From assembly GCF_003725545.1 (NCBI RefSeq), contig NZ_RJLN01000009.1:37815-101814 (forward strand): a stretch of DNA of 64,000 bases, read 5' to 3'. Made by a program: the position numbers and the translations under genes. The stretch is from Micromonospora solifontis. GTDB taxonomy: Bacteria; Actinomycetota; Actinomycetes; Mycobacteriales; Micromonosporaceae. The notes beneath the pieces are model-generated. The model was not told where the DNA came from. It worked only from the letters and a program-made list of their open reading frames with translations, and did not search any database. Below, piece by piece: positions 26,904 through 35,100 of this stretch. Numbering within the stretch: the first letter of the stretch is position 1; the number at the start of each line of letters is the position of its first letter.

Positions 26904-28112
26904 TCATCGCGTGCCCGGATCGAGGGTGCTCTTGATCTCATCGGTGAACGCGCTCGTCAGCCGGCCGTTCGGCTGGCCGAGGAACGGCAGGACGTGCCGG
27001 CGGACCGCGGCGGCGAAGTCCCGGTAGTGCCGGTGCGTCGGCCGGGGAATCGCCTGTTCCAGGGCGCTCTTGACCGCCTCCAGGTAGGGCATCGCCTGCA
27101 ACAGCGAGGGGTCGTCGTAGACGTGGGTGAGCGCGGGGGCCAGGCCGTGGGCGGCGGCCACCCGCTGCGCCGCCGCGCTGGTCGCGAACTCGATGAAGCG
27201 GAGGGACGCGTCGACGTTGGCGGCGTTGGCCACCAGGGCCAGGCTCTGGCCGCCGAGGATGCCGGACGGCAGCGGCAGGAGGGCGACCTGGCTGCGCAGC
27301 CCTCGGTACCGGGCGGGCCAGTTGCGCATGTGCGTGAGGCCGGCCTCGAACAGGTCGCGGGTCTCCTCCTCGTTGCGGGCGCGCACCACGTCGTTGTGCT
27401 GGATCGCGGTCCGCAGCGGGGACAGCGCGTCCTGCCACCGGACCAGGTCCTCCGCGACCCGGCCGTCCCGGTCGAGGATGCCCGGGTCGACCGACAGCGC
27501 GTGCTCCAGGACGTTGACGACGAACGGCTCGGTGTCGTTCTCCGTATCCGGCAGGAGTTGCCCGACGAACCGGGCGACGCCCCGGGTGTCCCGGCGGATC
27601 ACCTGGGGCAGGAGCGGCTGCCGGGTGTCCAGGCCCGTTGTCACGCGACTGAACAGCATGCCGACGTCGCTGTTGAACGGCACCGCCCAGTACCGGCCGG
27701 AACCGGCGGCCACCCGGTGCGCCCGCTCCACCGCCGGGAAATACGTCCGCGTGGGCAGCGATATCTCCTTGATGTAGCCCTCTTTCGCGAACTCCCGGAC
27801 GTCGACGATGTCGAGATTGACGATGTCGACCGCACCGTTCTTGATTCTCTCGACCATGCTGTCCCGCTCGGCGCGCGAGCCGCCCGGCACCTCGTCCAAC
27901 TCCACCTTCGCGTCGGGGTTGGCCTCGTTCCACATCCCGATGACAGCGGCCCGCGCTCCGGTGAGGTCGGTGCCGGTGCAGAGCCGGGGTCGACCGCTGA
28001 GGGAGTCCGACCGGGTGCGGCCACCAGGTAGCAGGAAGGTGGCTCCGGCGGACACCAGACCGGTGCTCACCACTCCGGCGAGGAAGGAGCGGCGAGAATA
28101 CTGCGTGGCCAA
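26904..28112 (-). CDS. Tat-exported extracellular substrate-binding protein of an ABC importer
   Basis: This 402-residue protein resembles family 1 sugar-binding proteins (MalE-type periplasmic fold). The N-terminus has a twin-arginine signal, SRRSFLAG at residues 6-13, followed by a hydrophobic stretch, and no lipobox cysteine is seen there. The body has the AVIGMWNEANPDAKVEL and GAVDIVNLDIVDVREFA patterns of binding-protein domain 1, and a C-terminal helix-rich part with VAAAHGLAPAL. The start is a TTG (28112) preceded by GAGGAG. No permease gene is adjacent. Its partner ATPase could be the MsmK-like gene 0.5 kb away on the opposite strand, but that pairing is inference. The ligand is unknown. 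Confidence 0.85.
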   Translation of the reverse strand: MATQYSRRSFLAGVVSTGLVSAGATFLLPGGRTRSDSLSGRPRLCTGTDLTGARAAVIGMWNEANPDAKVELDEVPGGSRAERDSMVERIKNGAVDIVNLDIVDVREFAKEGYIKEISLPTRTYFPAVERAHRVAAGSGRYWAVPFNSDVGMLFSRVTTGLDTRQPLLPQVIRRDTRGVARFVGQLLPDTENDTEPFVVNVLEHALSVDPGILDRDGRVAEDLVRWQDALSPLRTAIQHNDVVRARNEEETRDLFEAGLTHMRNWPARYRGLRSQVALLPLPSGILGGQSLALVANAANVDASLRFIEFATSAAAQRVAAAHGLAPALTHVYDDPSLLQAMPYLEAVKSALEQAIPRPTHRHYRDFAAAVRRHVLPFLGQPNGRLTSAFTDEIKSTLDPGTR

Positions 28113-28153
28113 TCTGCACCAGCTCCTCGAACGGAATTCAGCGCACGTTCAAG

Positions 28154-28182
28154 ATTAGATGCATTGTCAAGCGACTATGCAA
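28154..28182 (-). promoter_or_regulatory. Possible promoter of the substrate-binding protein gene
   Basis: In an AT-rich patch between divergent genes the minus strand shows TTGCAT (28177-28182), a 17-base spacer and TCTAAT (28154-28159; 5 of 6 matches to TATAAT). A second -35-like TTGACA lies at 28165-28170. The predicted leader is about 35 bases. Confidence 0.35.
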
Positions 28183-28321
28183 TTCCGGTCGAGCGGGAAT
28201 ACCGGCGCAGGTGTTCGAGCGGCGCACGGCCGCGGCCCGACACGGGTCCCGGCCGTCAGGCATGGGAGCCCGCGGAACGGGAAGCCCAAGGCCTCAGCGG
28301 GACCACGCGAGGAGACGCGCC

Positions 28322-28576
28322 ATGACGGACACCTCGCGCACCGGGTCGAACAGCGCCCAGGACGCGGCCGGCGGCGACTACTGGGACCACCTGGGCTGGG
28401 CCGACCCGTTTGGCGCCGAGGCGAACACCCGCCGGCAGGAGGAGCATGTTCGCGCCCTCCGGTCCGCCGGGCTGTACCCGCCGCAGATGATCGTCAACCG
28501 CACCGTCGAGTTCGTCGGCTCCGACCGGCAGCCGGCGCCGATGGCGACCGCCGGCCTGCCCGGAGGACGGACATGA
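28322..28576 (+). CDS. Small hydrophilic protein of unknown function, first gene of a redox operon
   Basis: This 84-residue soluble protein has no recognised domain, no signal peptide and no cysteine. Its centre (WDHLGWADPFGAEANTRRQE) is rich in aromatic and charged residues. ATG 28322 has GAGGAG at a good distance, and its stop overlaps the ATG of the thioredoxin-like gene in ATGA, so the two are probably translationally coupled. The context (thioredoxin-like protein, then MsrA) suggests a link to oxidative-stress repair, but nothing in the sequence shows a function. Confidence 0.6.
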   Translation: MTDTSRTGSNSAQDAAGGDYWDHLGWADPFGAEANTRRQEEHVRALRSAGLYPPQMIVNRTVEFVGSDRQPAPMATAGLPGGRT

Positions 28577-29460
28577 TCGCCCGGCTCCCTCCCCTCACCG
28601 TGCGGCGGTGGGTGAACTCGCCACCGCTGACCCCCGACGACCTGCGCGGCCGGGTGGTGCTGATCGACGTCTGGGAGTACACCTGCGTCAACTGGATCCG
28701 CACGGCGCCCTTCGTCAAGGCGTGGCACCGCGACTACGCCGACCTGGGTCTGACCGTCATCGGCGTGCACGCCCCGGAGTTCCAGTTCGGCCGGCAACCC
28801 GGCAACGTCGACCAGGCGGTCCGCGACCACCGGCTCACGTACCCCGTCGCGCTCGACGACGACTTCACCTTCTGGCGGGCGCTCGGCAACGCCGCGTGGC
28901 CCGCGAAGTACCTTTTCAACGCGGACGGCAGGTTCGTCGAGCGGTGGATCGGCGAGGGCGACTACGACCGGGTGGAGTCGGAGATCCGTCGCCTGCTCGA
29001 GATCAGGGCGCCCGGCACCCGGCTCCCGCCGGTGAGCGCCGAGGTGACGGCCTTCGCCGGGACCGGGGAACCCTCCTACCTCGGTATCACCCCGGAGACC
29101 TACCTCGGTGCCGAGCGGGCCGAGCCCGGGACCTACGCCCTGACCGGCGACTGGCGCAGGAGCGGGGAGTACGTCGAGGTTTCCCAGGGCGGCGGGGAAC
29201 TCGTCCTGCCGTTCAACGCCGGCGAGGTGAACCTCGTCGTCGATCCGGGACCGGCCGGTCCGGCGGCGATCCGGGTGCTGCTCGACGGGAACGCGGTCGA
29301 CGGCGAGCGCGGCGGTGATGTCGGCCCGGACGCGGTCGCGCGAATCGACCGCCCCCGCATGGTCCGGCTCGTCGCCGGCGCGTCCCGCACCGACCACGAG
29401 CTCACCCTCGTCGTCGACCAGCCCGGCTTCCGGGCCTACGTGTTCACCTTCGGCCCATAG
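28573..29460 (+). CDS. Thioredoxin-like (redoxin, DipZ-C-terminal-like) protein with a C-x-x-W site
   Basis: This 295-residue protein has two parts. Residues ~1-150 form a thioredoxin fold of the TlpA/DipZ kind: VVLIDVWEYTCVNWIRTAPF corresponds to the active-site loop, with only one cysteine (C38) because the second position is W41. GLTVIGVHAPEFQF and the cis-Pro region AAWPAKYLF follow. Residues ~165-295 form a beta-rich domain like the carbohydrate-binding-like C-terminus of DipZ-type proteins. No signal peptide is visible, so it is probably cytoplasmic. With a single cysteine it could act as a peroxidase-like or glutathionylation-type redox protein rather than as a disulphide exchanger. 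The ATGA overlap with the small upstream gene and MsrA 30 bases downstream suggest an operon. Confidence 0.8.
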   Translation: MIARLPPLTVRRWVNSPPLTPDDLRGRVVLIDVWEYTCVNWIRTAPFVKAWHRDYADLGLTVIGVHAPEFQFGRQPGNVDQAVRDHRLTYPVALDDDFTFWRALGNAAWPAKYLFNADGRFVERWIGEGDYDRVESEIRRLLEIRAPGTRLPPVSAEVTAFAGTGEPSYLGITPETYLGAERAEPGTYALTGDWRRSGEYVEVSQGGGELVLPFNAGEVNLVVDPGPAGPAAIRVLLDGNAVDGERGGDVGPDAVARIDRPRMVRLVAGASRTDHELTLVVDQPGFRAYVFTFGP

Positions 29461-29490
29461 CGGTGCCCTGATGAACGGGAAAGGGGAGTG

Positions 29491-30009
29491 ATGAACGGCA
29501 GGACGGAGAAGGCGATCCTGGCCGGCGGCTGCTTCTGGGGAATGGAGGATCTCATCCGGAAGCGCCCTGGTGTGGTCGACACCAGGGTCGGTTACACCGG
29601 CGGTGACGTGCCGAACGCGACGTACCGCCACCATGGCTCGCACGCCGAGGCCGTCGAGATCACCTTCGACCCCGAGCAGCTGTCCTACCGGGACCTGCTG
29701 GAGTTCTTCTTCCAGGCCCACGATCCGACGACCAGGAACCGGCAGGGCAACGACGTGGGCACCAGCTACCGGTCCGCCATCTTCTACTGCGACGACCGGC
29801 AGCGGCAGATTGCCGAGGACACCATCGCCGACGTCGACGCCTCCGGCCTCTGGCCCGGCAAGGTGGTCACCGAGGTGAGCCCCGCCGGCCCCTTCTGGGA
29901 GGCGGAGCCGGAGCACCAGGACTACCTGGAGCGGAATCCCGGCGGCTACACCTGCCACTTCGTCCGCCCGGACTGGAAGCTGCCCCGCCGGGGGGAGAGG
30001 GCAGCCTAG
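29491..30009 (+). CDS. msrA: Peptide-methionine (S)-S-oxide reductase
   Basis: This 172-residue MsrA reduces the S-epimer of methionine sulfoxide in proteins. The active-site motif GCFWG (C14) is near the N-terminus, followed by VGYTGGD, the [11 protein letters not shown] strand, [17 protein letters not shown] and [10 protein letters not shown] possible resolving cysteine lies near the C-terminus ([10 protein letters not shown]). The size is normal. ATG 29491 is preceded by AAGGGGAGTG; a GTG three bases earlier is an alternative. It follows the thioredoxin-like gene by 30 bases, which may provide its reductant, although that partner lacks a CxxC. Confidence 0.94.
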   Translation: MNGRTEKAILAGGCFWGMEDLIRKRPGVVDTRVGYTGGDVPNATYRHHGSHAEAVEITFDPEQLSYRDLLEFFFQAHDPTTRNRQGNDVGTSYRSAIFYCDDRQRQIAEDTIADVDASGLWPGKVVTEVSPAGPFWEAEPEHQDYLERNPGGYTCHFVRPDWKLPRRGERAA

Positions 30010-30059
30010 CGCCGAGCCCGGCCCTGCCAGACCAATCCCGCAAGGAAAGGAAGGCCACC

Positions 30060-30600
30060 GTGGCCGTCAGAGCCCAGACGATGACCCGCCCGACCGGCGA
30101 CATCCGGCCGTTCACGATCGAGATCCCCGACGCGGACCTCGAGGCGCTGCGCAGGCGCATCGCGGCCACCCGCTGGCCGGACCAGGAAACCGTCGACGAC
30201 CAGTCGCAGGGCGTGCCGCTGGCGACGAGCCAGGCGCTCGCGCGCTACTGGGAGCAGGAATACGACTGGCGCAAGGTCGAGGCGAGGCTGAACAGCCTCA
30301 CCCGGGACGACCTGCTGGACAACATCACGCTCTACTGGCTGACGAACACCGGAGTGTCCTCCGCCCGCCTCTACGCGGAGAGCAAGCTCTCCTTCTTCGC
30401 CGCCAAGGGGGTCAAGATCCCCGCCGCCGTGAGCGTCTTCCCCGACGAGCTCTACCAGGCGCCCAAAGAGCTGGGCGGAGCAGGCGTATCCCCAGCTCGT
30501 CCACTACCACCGGCTTGACCGGGGCGGGCACTTCGCGGCCTGGGAACAGCCGGAGCTCTTCTGCGAGGAGATGCGAGCCGCCTTCCGGTCGCTGCATTAG
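30060..30600 (+). pseudogene. Epoxide hydrolase remnant: internal deletion plus frameshift
   Basis: The first ~75 codons encode the N-terminal domain of microsomal-type epoxide hydrolases (FTIEIPDADLEALRRRIAATRWP and YWEQEYDWRKVEARLN). The reading then jumps at about 30291 to the C-terminal part of the same family (LTRDDLLDNITLYWLTNTG and VSVFPDELYQAPKE). Roughly 200 residues that normally lie between them, including the nucleophile and the oxyanion hole, are missing. A second lesion follows: an extra C at about 30471 shifts the frame, so translation stops at 30518. If that base is ignored, the text continues normally (WAEQAYPQLVHYHRLD, then GGHFAAWEQPELF) to a TAG at 30598-30600. The start GTG 30060 still has a good ribosome site. 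The protein would be inactive. Confidence 0.85.
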
Positions 30601-30705
30601 GTCGGGCCGACCACGGATCGCGGGGGCGGGCCGGTAACCGGTCCGGTCCGCCCTTCGGCGTACCGGTTCACTCGTCGCTCTCCCCTGACCCCGAGGAGCA
30701 CGTTG

Positions 30706-30798
30706 ATGACCAGCGCCGGACGACGGCGGACAGCCGCGCACGCCGCCGTGTTCCCGCCCGCCCCGGTCGGGGCCTCCGGCGACCGGCCGGACCGATGA
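30706..30798 (+). CDS. 30-residue leader ORF overlapping the LtrA gene
   Basis: This is a short ORF, ATG 30706 to TGA 30796-30798. GAGGAG lies eight bases before its start, and its stop overlaps the LtrA start in ATGA. The LtrA gene itself has no clear ribosome site, so translation of this peptide (Arg-rich, then Pro/Ala-rich) may deliver ribosomes to it. The peptide has no recognisable function; a purely coupling role is the simplest reading. It could also be chance in a GC-rich genome. Confidence 0.4.
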   Translation: MTSAGRRRTAAHAAVFPPAPVGASGDRPDR

Positions 30799-31958
30799 GC
30801 GGCGGGCCGGCTGACCTGCTGCGCAGACCGGACGAGGCGCAGCAGGCGACGTTCCTGGAACTCTTCTTCGACCTGGTGTTCGTGCTGACGCTCACCCAGC
30901 TCTCCCGCACGCTGACCCAACATCTCACCTGGAGCGGCGCCGGTCAGGGGCTGCTGCTGCTCCTCGCCCTCTGGTGGGTCTGGACCAACACGGCCTGGAC
31001 CACGGACCTGTACGACCCGCTGCATCCGGCCATCCAACTGCTGGTCATCGCCACCATGCTGGGCACCTTCCTGATGGCGGCCGTGTTGCCCGAGGCGTTC
31101 GGGAAGCGGAGCATGGTCTTCGCGGGGCTCTACGTCGCCATCAACGTCGGCCGGCATCTGTACTTCCTGTTCGCCCTGCGGGCCCACCCGTTGCGCCGCA
31201 GGACCCTCCGGCTGCTGGTCTGGTTCGGCCTGTCCGCCCTGCCGTGGCTGACCGGGGCGTTGGCGCCGGGGGCGGCGCGAGCGGCGCTCTGGACGGTGGC
31301 GCTGGGCATCGACTATCTCGCCGGCGCGGCCCGCTACCCCGTGCCCGGGATGGGTCGCGCTCCCGCCCGGGAATGGCCGATCGTCGCCGAGCACCTGGCC
31401 GAGCGGTACCGGCAGATGTTCATCATCGCCCTCGGTGAGCTGGTCCTCGTCGCCGGTCTGACGTTGAATCGGAGCGGCCTCACCCTCGACCGGACGGCGG
31501 CGGCGGTGATCTCGTTCGCCACCACCGCGCTGTTCTGGCGGATCTACATCCACCGCGCCGGGGAACTGCTGCCCGCCGTCATCGGCATGGGGGCCGATCC
31601 GGACCGCCTCGCCCGCTGGGCGCTGTTCGCGCACCTGCCCATGGTCGCCGGCGTGGTGGTCACCGCCGTCGGCGTGGAGTCCGTCGTCGCCCATCCACTC
31701 GGGCACACCGGACCCGCCTGGGTCACCGTCGTCTACGGCGGTCCCTGCCTGTTCCTGGCGGGGCTGATCTTCCTCGGGCACGAGGTTCTCGGGCGCGTCC
31801 CGCGCGACCGGCTGGTCGGCCTGCTCCTCATGGCCGCCCTGGCGCCGGTCGCGCTCCTGCTGCCACCGCTGCCTGCGGCCCTCGCCGCCGCCGCGGTCCT
31901 GGCCGGCACCGCCCTCGCCGACGCCCGCTCGGTCGAGCGACCCGAAACGCGACACTGA
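30795..31958 (+). CDS. LtrA-family (low temperature requirement A) membrane protein
   Basis: This 387-residue polytopic membrane protein has about ten hydrophobic segments along its whole length. The N-terminal signature ATFLELFFDLVFVLTLTQL and the later ERYRQMFIIALGELVLV segment are characteristic of the bacterial LtrA family, first named for a Listeria gene needed for growth in the cold. The biochemical role of the family is not established. Its start overlaps a 30-codon ORF in ATGA and lacks its own strong ribosome site. A 36-bp palindrome lies ~95 bases downstream, before the converging carboxylase gene. Confidence 0.88.
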   Translation: MSGGPADLLRRPDEAQQATFLELFFDLVFVLTLTQLSRTLTQHLTWSGAGQGLLLLLALWWVWTNTAWTTDLYDPLHPAIQLLVIATMLGTFLMAAVLPEAFGKRSMVFAGLYVAINVGRHLYFLFALRAHPLRRRTLRLLVWFGLSALPWLTGALAPGAARAALWTVALGIDYLAGAARYPVPGMGRAPAREWPIVAEHLAERYRQMFIIALGELVLVAGLTLNRSGLTLDRTAAAVISFATTALFWRIYIHRAGELLPAVIGMGADPDRLARWALFAHLPMVAGVVVTAVGVESVVAHPLGHTGPAWVTVVYGGPCLFLAGLIFLGHEVLGRVPRDRLVGLLLMAALAPVALLLPPLPAALAAAAVLAGTALADARSVERPETRH

Positions 31959-32052
31959 TCCCGCCCGACGGACCATGCGCGGCCCACCGGGGGTCGCGGG
32001 ACGGTGGCCGCCCGCCTCCGCCCTGGCCGGTGCGGAGGGCGAACGTCGGCAG

Positions 32053-32088
32053 CCCGATCGCCGCGGCCGGCCGGCCGCGGCGATCGGG
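32053..32088. terminator. 36-bp perfect palindrome, bidirectional terminator
   Basis: Two 18-bp arms (32053-32070 and 32071-32088) are exact reverse complements with no spacer, so the stem would close with a small loop from the central CCGGCCGG. It lies between the converging LtrA and carboxylase genes, 12 bases beyond the carboxylase stop. Confidence 0.65.
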
Positions 32089-32100
32089 GTGAGCGGCTGA

Positions 32101-35100
32101 TCAGCGCAGCCGCGCCTCGATGGCCTCGATGATCCGCGGCCGTAGCTCGGCGGCCCGGACGACCGCGTCGACGGAACCGACCTCGACCGCCCGCTGGATG
32201 CTGTGCACCCGGTCGAACTCGGCGGCCACCTCGCCGAGCTTCTCCGCCCGCACCGACGCCCGCAGCTCGTCCAGCTCGGCGGTCAGCGCCGCCCGGTCCG
32301 CGCCGGCGGCCGCCGCGACCCGGGCCTGCAGTTCCTGCACCCGCGGGTCCGCCGCGGTGCGGGCGTTCACATCGCCGGCGAAGACCACCGCGGCGGCCGG
32401 CGCGCCGCCGAGCACCGAGGCGAACGACCCCTCCAGCGCCAACACCGTCATGTTCGGGTTCAGCGCCTTGGAGAACACCACGAACGCGCCGCCGTGGTAC
32501 CGCGAGATCACGCAGAACACGATCGGCCCGCGGAAGTTCACGATCGCCCGGCCGATCTCCGCGCCGTACTCGAGTTGCAGCTTGCGCATCGACTCCGGCG
32601 AGCCGTCGAAGCCGGACAGGTTCGCCAGCACGACGAGGGGCCGGTTGCCGCTGGCCGCGTTGATCGCCCGCGCCGCCTTCTTCGAGGACCGGGGGAACAG
32701 CGTGCCCGCGGTGTAGGTGTCCGGGCCGTCGGTGGGCGGGAAGCCCCGGCGCGGCACCGACCGGGACTCGATGCCCAGCAGGCACACCGGGATGCCGCCC
32801 AGGTGCACGTCCTGCACCACCGCGGTCTCCGCGTCCGCCATGCCCGCCCAGCGCTCCAGCACCGGGTGGTCCTGGTCGGACAGGGCGCGCATCACCGTAC
32901 GGATGTCGAACGGCTTTTTGCGGTCCGGGTTCGCCTGCGCCGAGAAGATCTCCCCGACGGTGCTGAAGTCGCTGCCGGGCACCGCGTGCGGGAAGTCGGT
33001 GATGTCCCGGTCGACCGGGTCGGTGGTGGCCGCCCGCCGCGGCGCGTCCTCCCCCGGCGCCACGTACGTGTGGTCGTAGTGCGCCATCAGCACGTCCCGC
33101 GCGGCCGGCAGGTCCGGCGCCCAGTACTGCGCCTGCCCGTTGGGGCCCATCACCCGGTCGTAGCCGCCGATGCCGAAGTTGTCCTCGGCGGACACGCCGC
33201 CGGAGAAGTCCAGCGACTGCTTGCCGGTGAGCACCATCGCCGAGTCCGGCGTCATCACCAGGATGCCCTTGGTGTGCATGAGCATCGTCGCCTCGGCGTT
33301 CCAGTACGGCTGTGCGCCGACGGTGATGCCCGCGACCACGATGTTGATCTCGCCGCCGGCCTGGGTGAACTCGACGATCCGCTTGAGCGCCGCGGCCACC
33401 CAGTCCATGTTCTCCGTGCCGGAGGTCATGGAGATCCGGGCGCCGGCGGACAGCGCGTACCACTCCAGCGGCACCCCCATCCGCTCGGCCAGGTCCAGCG
33501 CGGCGATCACCCGCCGGCACTCCGGCTCGGACAGGGCACCCAGCGACTTGGTCGGGTCGCCGAGCAGCACCACCCGGGTGACGCCCTGCGGGTGCCGCTC
33601 GGTCGGCGTGCTGACCACGCCGGCCACGATCGCCGCGGTGTTGTGCCCCTTTGGCCGCTCGACCGGGACCAGCTCGTGCTTCTCGTCGAGGTCGTGCTCG
33701 ACGAAGTCACCGAGCAGCCCGGTCAGCTCGTACGGGTACACGGTGTTGCGGCTGCTCGCCCGTAGCACCTTCAGCCGGTAGTCGTCCAGCGGCTCGACCG
33801 GGGCGTCCGACGGTTCCCCGACGGTCAGCGTCGCCCGGCCGGTGACGTCAAACGAGATCCGTACCGCGATCTTGGTCAGCGCGCCGGTCCGCCGGTCCCG
33901 TTGCCGGCCGATGAGCAGGATCTCCTCCAGCCCCGCGCCGACCGTCGTCGGGCGGATCCGCCCGGCGATCACCTCCATCTCCGCGCGGGTCAGTTCGCTC
34001 GGCGGCCAGACGTAGATGACGATCCGGTTGGTCTGGAAGCGGCTCTTCGACGGGCGCTGGGCCTGCGCGCGGCGGATCGAGTCCAGGCAGGCGGCGACCG
34101 CGTCCTCGGTCGTCGGCAGGGCGACCAGCCGCCCGTCCTGCTCGCGCAGCTCGGTCAGGTCACGCACCTGCGCGAAGGCGATGAGCCGCTGGTCGGACGG
34201 GTTCTCCCGGGCCACCCCCTGGAAGAGGTACACCTCCTCGTCCGCCGAGGGTAGGCGGGTCAGGTCGAACTTGCGCAGCCGCTCCAGCTGCATCCGCTGC
34301 GCGATGTACGGGTGCAGGCCCCGGATCAGCCGGTCCTCGACCATCCCCGTCCCGGACGGGCGGAACGTGAAGTGGTGGTGCATCACCGCCCCGCCGCGAC
34401 CCGCCACCGTGGTGGTGAGCCGACGGACCTGCGGCGGCAGCGGGTGCCCGTCGATGACCTCCTGCAACGCGGCCACCATCGCGTCGAAGTCCGCCGGCTG
34501 GTTCTCCCACGCCAGGTAGATGTCGGCGACGACCGTGCCCTCGCCGGCGGCCAGCTCGGCCAGCCGCCGCAACGCCTCGCCCAGCGACTCGAAGCGCACC
34601 GCGGCGGAGACCACACTCGACTCGGCCCGCTCGGCGACCACGAACGCGCAATCCGCGACCTGCGCGGTGCGTACCCGGGTGAGCGCCTTGTTGCCGTAGT
34701 AGCGCCGGGTCAGCACCTCCAGCATGACCGTGTTGTCGAGGTGGTCGCGGACGAGCCGCTGGCCGAGCAGCCGCACCAGCGGTTCGGTGCTGCGGACCAT
34801 CTCGGCGACGCGCTCGTCGCGGTCCGGCGCGTCCGGGTGCGCGTCCAGGTGGCGCAGGTGCTTGCGGACCTGGGCGTAGACCCGGGCGCGGTTGCGGCGC
34901 AGCAGCGGCTGGGCGAACCAGGCGAAGACCACGCCGCGGGCGAGGTCGGCGACCACGGGGAAGCGTACCTGGGTGGCGGCGATCAGCCGCTCCAGGGCGA
35001 GGCCGGCGGGCTCGCGCAGCGTGTCGTCCGGTGCCGGCTCCCGCAGCCACACCCGCAGCAGCGCCGCGACGACCGCCGCGTCGGCGGACGCCCGCTGCTG

